Below are positions 57,693-64,000 of a DNA stretch of 64,000 nucleotides, one piece after another (positions within the stretch are counted from its first letter, which is position 1; each line of letters begins with the position of its first letter). The notes under the pieces were generated by a model. The model was not told where the DNA came from, searched no databases, and worked only from the letters and a program-made list of their open reading frames with translations. The stretch comes from Saccharum officinarum (lineage: Eukaryota; Streptophyta; Magnoliopsida; Poales; Poaceae), in the NCBI GenBank assembly GCA_020631735.1, contig CM036201.1, positions 71,877,253 to 71,941,252 on the forward strand, written 5' to 3'. A program made the translations under genes and the position numbers.

Positions 57693-60600
57693 TTATAGAT
57701 ATTCACCTGTTTCCCAAGTTGCATCCCCTTCATCATGGTGACTCCACTGTATCTTATATGTTTTCACCATACTGTTTCGAGTAGCCCTCTCTTTAGAGTT
57801 CAAAACTCGAACTGGTTGCTCATGATATACCAAATCTGACTTGAGCTTTATGCCTCGGGGCTCGATTTTTTTCTCTGGAATGCGCAGACACTTCTTGAGA
57901 TGTGATACATGAAAAACTAGAAATATAGCACCCATTGTCTCATGTAACTCTAACTTATAAGCTACTGGACCCTTTCTTTCTAAGATCTTGTATGGTCCCA
58001 CAAATCTAGCGGCAAGCTTTCGGCGAACTCCGAACCACTTCTTCTTCATCGGCGTGACTTTCAGATAAACATAGTCACCAACTTCGAACACAAGCGGTCT
58101 CCTCCTTTTATCCGCATAACTTTTTTGACGCGATTGAGCTGCTTTCATATTTTGCTGAATGATATGAACTTTCTTCTTGGCTTCTTCTACAAAGTCAATA
58201 CTATAATATCTTCTTTCTCCTGGCTCGATCCAGTTTAGTGGTGTTCTACACTTTCTGCCATACAAAGCTTCGAATGAGGCTATTTTGATACTTTCTTGAT
58301 AACTATTATTATAAGCAAACTCTGCTAAGGGTAACCATGACTCCCATGAACCCTTGGAAGATAACACATAGGCTCTCAACATATCCTCTAGAACATCATT
58401 AACTCTTTCGGTCTAACCATCTGTCTGAGGATAATAGGCAGTACTACGGATCAAACTAGTTCCCAATCCTTTGTGCAAGTGTTCCTAAAAGTGAGCAATG
58501 AATTGTGACCCTCTGTCATATACTATAGTCTTTGGTATGCCATGCAATCTCACAATCTCAGCAATATACTTCTCGGCATATTGAGGTGGTCGATAATCTG
58601 TCTTAACAGGTAAAAAGTGAGCTGTCTTTGTAAGACGATCCACGATTACCCAAATTGAATCATGTCCTTTCTGAGTAGTGGGCAAACCTATGATGAAATC
58701 CATACTTATATCATCCCACTTCCAACTAGGTATGGACAAAGGTTGCAACAATTCGACAGATCTCATATGAATGGCTTTCACCCTACAATATGTGTCACAT
58801 CTAGCCACATAGGTTGCAATCTCTTTCTTTATTTTTGTCCACCAATAACGAGGTCTCAGTTCTTGGTACATCTTGCTACTTCTGGGATAGATAGATACCT
58901 TAGAAAGGTAAGCCTCATCCATAAGATTATTCTTAAGCTCTCGATCCTTGGGAACAACAAGATGGTCATCAAACCATAACACGTCCTATTCATCCACTCT
59001 AAAGTGCTGGGATGGTTCTTCTTTAATTTTCTCTTTGATGTAGAATATCCCCTTGTCGGTTTTCTGGCCTTCTATTATCTTTCTCTCTAAAGAGCAACTG
59101 ATCTAAATACTATGTAACACGGCAGGGTGCATCAGATCGAAACCATCTTCGAGCAAAGGTTGCGTATTCAGGCAATGTGACTTTCTACTCAAAGCATCTG
59201 CCACTACATTGGCCTTTCCAAGATGATACTGCACATTTAAGTTGTAATCTTTGATCAATTCTAACCATCTTCGCTGTCTCATGTTCAACTCTGGTTGGGT
59301 GAAGATGTACTTGAGACTCTTGTGACCAGTGAAAATATTACACACATTACCAAGTAAGTAATATCTCCAAAATTTTAATGCATGCACTACGGCAGCAAGT
59401 TCAAGATCATGTGTCGGATAGTTGATCTCATGCTTTCTCAACTGGCATGAGGCATAAGCAATGACTCTTCCTTCTTGCATAAGAACACAGCCTAATCCTA
59501 TTTTTGATGCATCGCAAAACACATCAAAAGGTTTCTCAATGTCCGGTTGCGCTAGAACTGGAGCAGTGGTCAACAGTTTCTGCAAGGTGTGGAAAGCTAT
59601 CTCACACTCCTCTGTCCACATAAACTTGTGATCTTTCTATAGCATATTTGTCATTGGCTTGGCAATCTTTGAGAAATCTGGTATAAAACGGTGATAATAA
59701 CCAGCTAATCCTAAGAAACTTCTAACTTCTAAAACTGTGGTTGGTGTCTTCCAATCCATAACTTATTGCACTTTACTCGGATCTACTAAAACTCTATTTT
59801 CTGACAGAATATGACCAAGGAAAGGAACTCTCTTCAACCAAAATTCACACTTGCTAAACTTAGCATACAACATATGATCTCTAAGTCTGGTCAAGACAAT
59901 TCTCAGATGCTCTTCATGATTCTTCTCGTTCTCGGAGTACACTAGAATGTCATCAATGAACACAACCACAAACTTGTCCAATTCTGGTATGAAAACCATA
60001 TTCATCAGATATATAAAGTATGCAGGAGCATTTGTTAAGCCAAAAGACATAACAAGATACTCGTACAACCCGTATCTGGTGGAAAATGCGGTCTTCGGTA
60101 TATCTTGTGGCCTAATCTTGATCTGATGGTAACCCGATCTTAAATCTATCTTGGAGAACACTCTGACTTTGGCTAATTGATCGAACAAAACATCAATATG
60201 AGGCAAGGGATACTTATTCTTGATAGTTACAGCATTAAGGGGCCTATAATCCACACACATTCTCAAAGTACCCTCTTTCTTTTTCTTCATAAACAAGGCA
60301 GGACATCCCCATTCAGACTTACTTGGCCGGATAAATCACTTTTTCAACAATTCCTCTAGTTGCTTCTTTGGCTCAGCTAATTCATCCGGAGGCATCCGAT
60401 AAGGTCTCCTTGAAATTGGAGCTATCCCAGGGATCAACTAAATTTCAAACTCAACATCCCTATCTGGCGGAAGACCAGGTAACTCATCTGGGAACACATC
60501 CGGAAACTCACACACTATAGGAATCTGATGAATAGGAATGACTTCCATAGCACATTTCACACTCACAAAGTCTGTTCTTCTGGGCAATGGTACTCAAAAA

Positions 60601-60960
60601 GTACCCTCACTCTGGGGATCCTTAAGGGTTAGTACCCGACTCCTTGTATCTATAACTGCTCCCAATCCTTCATCCAATTTATCCCTATGATGACATCCAA
60701 AACTAGTCCAGGCATAACTATCAAGTTCACTCGAAACTTTCGACTACCTAGTTCAAGGGTTGCCCCTCTAACCATCTGATTGGTTAAAACATCAGCCCTC
60801 GCTGAACTTATGCGGTAACCATAACTCAAATCTGTGCATAGTTGTTCATGTTTCCGAGCAAATACTTGACTCATGAAAGAATGTGATGATCCAAAATCAA
60901 ATAGAACAACTGCAGGGTATTGGTTAACAGAAAACTTACCAGTGGTTACGGGCTATCCCT
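57693..60960 (-). pseudogene. Gypsy element 2 pol, with integrase chromodomain
   Basis: Minus-strand pieces in gypsy order. Protease with F-D-F-G-S-S-H-S-F-M-S (usual Asp-Ser-Gly changed to Asp-Phe-Gly) and I-I-G-I-N-W-M lies at 60960-60650. Reverse transcriptase 60296-59763 has V-D-Y-R-P-L-N and the catalytic F-I-D-D. RNase H 59621-59103 has D-V-F-C-D-A-S and L-S-R-K. Integrase 58982-58485 has V-D-R-L-T-K-T-A-H-F, and its C-terminal part is 58382-57693. The last ~45 residues of that part (R-V-L-N through Y-K-I-Q-W ... D-A-T-W-E-T-G-E-Y-L) are a chromodomain of the Tekay type. Chromodomains of this group direct integration to chromatin with methylated H3. Several stops and frameshifts break the frame. 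Confidence 0.88.
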
Positions 60961-61033
60961 CAGGAATCTCATCCACGGTGGTGTGGTGTATCCGAGCAGT
61001 ATAGGTCTGTTGCTTCTTTCTGGGCAGGTAAGG

Positions 61034-61917
61034 ACAGAACTTTGAAAAGTGGCCTGACTGATCATAATTGTAGCAGGGTCCCCTCACTGTACCAGCAGAT
61101 CCTATAGCTCATCAACCCTCTACCTCAGAAGGTCCCTCTCGTTCCAGGCTTCATTCCTCTCCTGAACCAGCTGTCTAATCATGTGGTCTGCATTATTGTT
61201 GGCCTGAGTCAACATATGCACCCATTGCATAGCACTATCACCTCTCTCTAGAGCCTGGTCTCGCTGCAAGCTCATGTCAGCCAACTGCTCCTGCAAACTA
61301 GCTATAACATGTGCCTGCTTCTTCTTCTGTTTTCTTGCTTTGAGCCGATCATCCCCACGCAAACCAGTCAACATCCAATATGTACACTCAAGACCCTGGT
61401 ATGCTCTGATAGCTGCATACATAACACTCATAGCATGGTTATCGCTAGCCTGTCCTTCGTTTGGGCCTTTGACCAAGGCACTTCCTTGCGGCTGCACCCA
61501 AATAGCATCACGAGGATCATCTCTAGGAAAAGTGCCAGCCAGGGCTGCTGCGAGCTCATTGGGAAATCTGCTCATTATGTCCCTGATGACACGGAAAGCT
61601 ACTCCCTCTGCACCCTCAACCAGAGTGCGTCCCTCAAACTACAAGTGCCAACCATCTCACTCTGGAGCATCACCCAGAGCAGGGACTGTGATCTCCACTA
61701 CTGCAAGTCCATCCTCGGCTAACTGGCTCTCACTCCAAGAGTACATCGGCTCCTGACCCTCTGGGTACCCCACATCATGGAGCACTCTCCAAAGCAAGGT
61801 TGGCATGCTAAACTCGCTCAAAAAGGTGTCCGTGCTGCGGCGCTCCCACGGGGCCAACTGGTGTCGGGGTGCTCTTCCGCCTGTGGACTTACGGGCAGTC
61901 TGCTTCGTGCGGGCCAT
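61034..61917 (-). pseudogene. Gypsy element 2 gag with histone H3 tail-like N-terminus
   Basis: Starts at ATG 61917 on the minus strand, the first ORF after the leader. Residues 2-14 are A-R-T-K-Q-T-A-R-K-S-T-G-G, identical to mature histone H3 residues 1-13. The match continues R-A-P-R-H-Q-L-A, differing from H3 at K14 (Arg) and K18 (His). The sequence then departs (P-W-E-R-R-S). The frame stays open to TGA 61657-61659. A second stop (TAG) follows a few codons on, after which the same frame continues (61575-61120) with M-S-R-F-P-N-E-L, F-P-R-D-D-P-R-D and a Lys-rich coiled-coil stretch. A knuckle remnant C-Y-N-Y-D-Q-S-G-H-F-S-K-F-C at 61080-61034, with its second Cys replaced by Tyr, is in another frame. 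Gag forms the particle; a role for the tail is inference. Confidence 0.8.
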
Positions 61918-62688
61918 CTGTAGCAAAAGTTTTAATTACCCAGTGAGAACATATTTTAAGTTGATACAATTTTTATCAAAAGGGGATAATCAATTTATAA
62001 GGGGAGGAATGCATGACATGAATGAAATGCACAAGCAATATGATGTATGTACGTTTCTTACGTTCTCACAAACTTATAAAATAAATAATCTTTAGCGATG
62101 AATTCGGTGGCATACAGTTGATCTCTCATATACGTAACTAATACGTTCTACACGAGAAACGTTGTTATGTACCTGCAGAAAATTCATTTCATCCCAATTC
62201 CCCATGGATGCATGAAAGCAGTAAATTTAACTACACGCTCTACACGAATCCCCAGATACGCGTACAACGGTAGTAACTACCCAAAATATCGCCCTATTGA
62301 CAGGCATCACCTCAATGGACGGAACAACCACACATGCGACACTTTTGTAATAACATGTGTAGAACATGTAATTACTCCAGCATCATATAAGCATTCTCCC
62401 TAGATCGGCGGTGTATCCGATCATGCTCTCACAACTCACACTTACCGAGGCGTAGGGGCAATTGATCCATATATTACCACTCAATTAAGTGGCACTCATA
62501 CAATAGCACGTCGTATGAGCAACGAAAGAGAATATAGTGCAAGAACCCTAAGTCAGTAATTAAATAAGCCACCTAGAGTCCTTAACTGGGCATAAAGGAT
62601 ATGACCACTAGCACACTTTTAGTTTGGAAATCACGTTTTTCAAACATAATTTTGTTTTAAATACACTTGTGAATAGTAAACACGTTAA
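61918..62688 (-). other. Gypsy element 2 leader
   Basis: Non-coding DNA between primer-binding site and gag ATG. No motif recognised beyond the primer-binding site. Confidence 0.5.
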
Positions 62689-62689
62689 A

Positions 62690-62705
62690 CCATGCTCCGA
62701 TACCA
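62690..62705 (-). other. Primer-binding site of gypsy element 2 (tRNA-Met)
   Basis: On the minus strand TGGTATCGGAGCATGG, two bases inside the 5' LTR; matches the 3' end of initiator tRNA-Met. Confidence 0.85.
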
Positions 62706-62707
62706 GC

Positions 62708-64000
62708 TGTAACAGAACCGACCAATTATACGAAATTAAGTAAGAAAATCATCCACCGAGTAGACGATTTAGCAAACTTAAGCCCATATAACCCGGTAGT
62801 CCGTGAAATCACGACTGATTTCAAACCAACTTACATACCAGCCAAGATCATAATAAGTTGAGCGGTCACCATCATAAATTACATAAAAGTTCACATCACG
62901 GATACATCGGAGTTTAAACATAGTTATTACAAACCAAGTTCAAATAAAAGTAGCAGAAGCATTTAGTTCAAACCACACACACTCACATTGAGTTCGAAAT
63001 AAAGTGCCAGCTGATGATCATCTCTAACAAAAGCATCAGACGAGAAGTAGGGAATGACCACTGCCCATGGTCCTAAGCTTCACCCATCGCAGGATAAAGG
63101 CAGTTGATACAGTAGCCGTAATACATCTGCCCCTCTGCAACAAGTGGGAATAAAGCACTTACTACGAGAAGGTACTCAGCTAGACTTACCTGACATAACC
63201 GAAAATAAAATGGCACCAAGGATCATGACAGGCTTAATGGTAGGGTAGCTGACTCATTTGCAAAAAAACATTTTTAGCATTTAAAGAATCTTTTCCAGAA
63301 GCTTTTATATCAAGTTAAATCTTTATTAACCCGTCAACTACATTTACACATGTACTAAGGTAACATGTAATTAAACAAGTAATGATAACCAATGATCATT
63401 AACAACTTTCATCATGTCATATTCCATATAATTGTCCAAGTATTCCATCAATATTACTACGATAAAGTAACTCAAGTCAAGTGTTCACTATCCAGTGAAT
63501 GATGGTGATTCGAATCGATTATTAACCAGCTGGTAATTTATTCCTCACACAAACCTCACTCACCCGCTAAAATAAGATATTGGCCACCGAGTCAACTATT
63601 CAGGTAAAGTCTCGAGTTTGCCAGGAACCACATGTACCCGGGGGCCGCCCGGCTCCTCTTTGGCCTTATCATCGCGCCCCCGTTTCCTACCACACCTGCT
63701 CCGGTACAGTGCGTTGCGGGCAATCCACTCGGCCCGAATAATCTCCCAGCTTCGCGGTCGAAAGGTACATTATTCGGCTAGCTAAATGTAAGGCATGCGT
63801 TCAACATGACTCGAGGCCCAACAACGGTTGGTCCTTAATCGACACAGACGGAAAACACTACAGTCCGAAACCCTGCAAGTCTCCGTCCCGTCTCAATTTC
63901 AAATTAACACTTAGTTATTCTAAGATGACATACTTATTCAAGTAGATCCAGGTAACCACCTATACCTCGCAGGTGACAGAAAATCACCCGACTTCTATCA
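62708..64000 (-). repeat. Gypsy element 2, 5' LTR (partial, cut by window end)
   Basis: Colinear with 51258-52192 and then with 54528 onward, without the CACTA insertion. Continues beyond the window. Confidence 0.92.

Larger units (their letters stand above)
51258..64000 (-). mobile_element. Gypsy element 2: Tekay/Del-like chromovirus, runs off the window
   Basis: Direct LTRs begin TGTAACAGAACCGACC at 51258 and 62708. The left LTR ends GGTGTTACA at 57616; the right LTR is cut by the window end. The internal region is about 5.1 kb. Order on the minus strand: primer-binding site, gag with an H3-tail-like N-terminus, protease, RT, RNase H, integrase with chromodomain, polypurine tract. LTRs differ at about 5% of positions by my reading of the first 930 bases. 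Stops and frameshifts make this copy non-functional. Confidence 0.92.

Overview
The window is nuclear DNA from a grass (Poaceae). The evidence is a tandem family of MATH-BTB genes of the kind expanded in grasses, a Sire-type copia element with its typical LTR, CACTA ends carrying the grass TTTAGTCCCGGTTGG subterminal repeats, Stowaway MITEs and a chromodomain gypsy element. I cannot name the species; a panicoid grass would fit. A run of 100 N at 6654-6753 is an assembly gap.

Host genes: five MATH-BTB copies lie on the plus strand at 136-1140, 10418-11416, 14843-15847, 42923-44088 and 45283-46448. Copies 1, 3, 4 and 5 are open. Copy 2 has a single in-frame TAG in its BTB domain. Copies 1 and 2 share 3' flanking sequence, so they come from a segmental duplication. 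Copies 4 and 5 appear to have a short first coding exon and a roughly 92-95 bp intron, conserved in position and phase. MATH-BTB proteins are substrate adaptors for CUL3 ubiquitin ligases.

Transposable elements separate the genes. Between copies 1 and 2 are a LINE 3' fragment, a Stowaway MITE, a GC-rich block of unknown nature and a decayed LINE (about 6754-10278). Between copies 2 and 3 are small terminal-inverted-repeat elements. Between copies 3 and 4 lies a nested stack. A non-autonomous CACTA element (18083 to about 29235) is split by a gag-protease-only gypsy element on the minus strand (20902-28938, LTRs about 1.7 kb). A Sire-like copia element (29292-38459, perfect 5-bp target duplication ATATC) follows, then part of a second CACTA-like element (38465 to about 40915).

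Right of copy 5 are a CACTA remnant, a Helitron-like element split by an hAT MITE with a perfect 8-bp target duplication, and a large Tekay/Del-like chromodomain gypsy element on the minus strand (51258 to beyond 64000). The left LTR of that element is itself interrupted by a CACTA element.

The most striking observation is in the last element. Its gag reading frame begins, straight after the initiator Met at 61917, with an almost perfect copy of the histone H3 N-terminal tail (ARTKQTARKSTGG and onward). The same element ends its integrase in a chromodomain, the module that reads methylated H3 tails. A retroelement carrying both an H3-tail mimic and an H3-tail reader is the best candidate here for an undescribed system. 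Novelty cannot be judged from the sequence alone.
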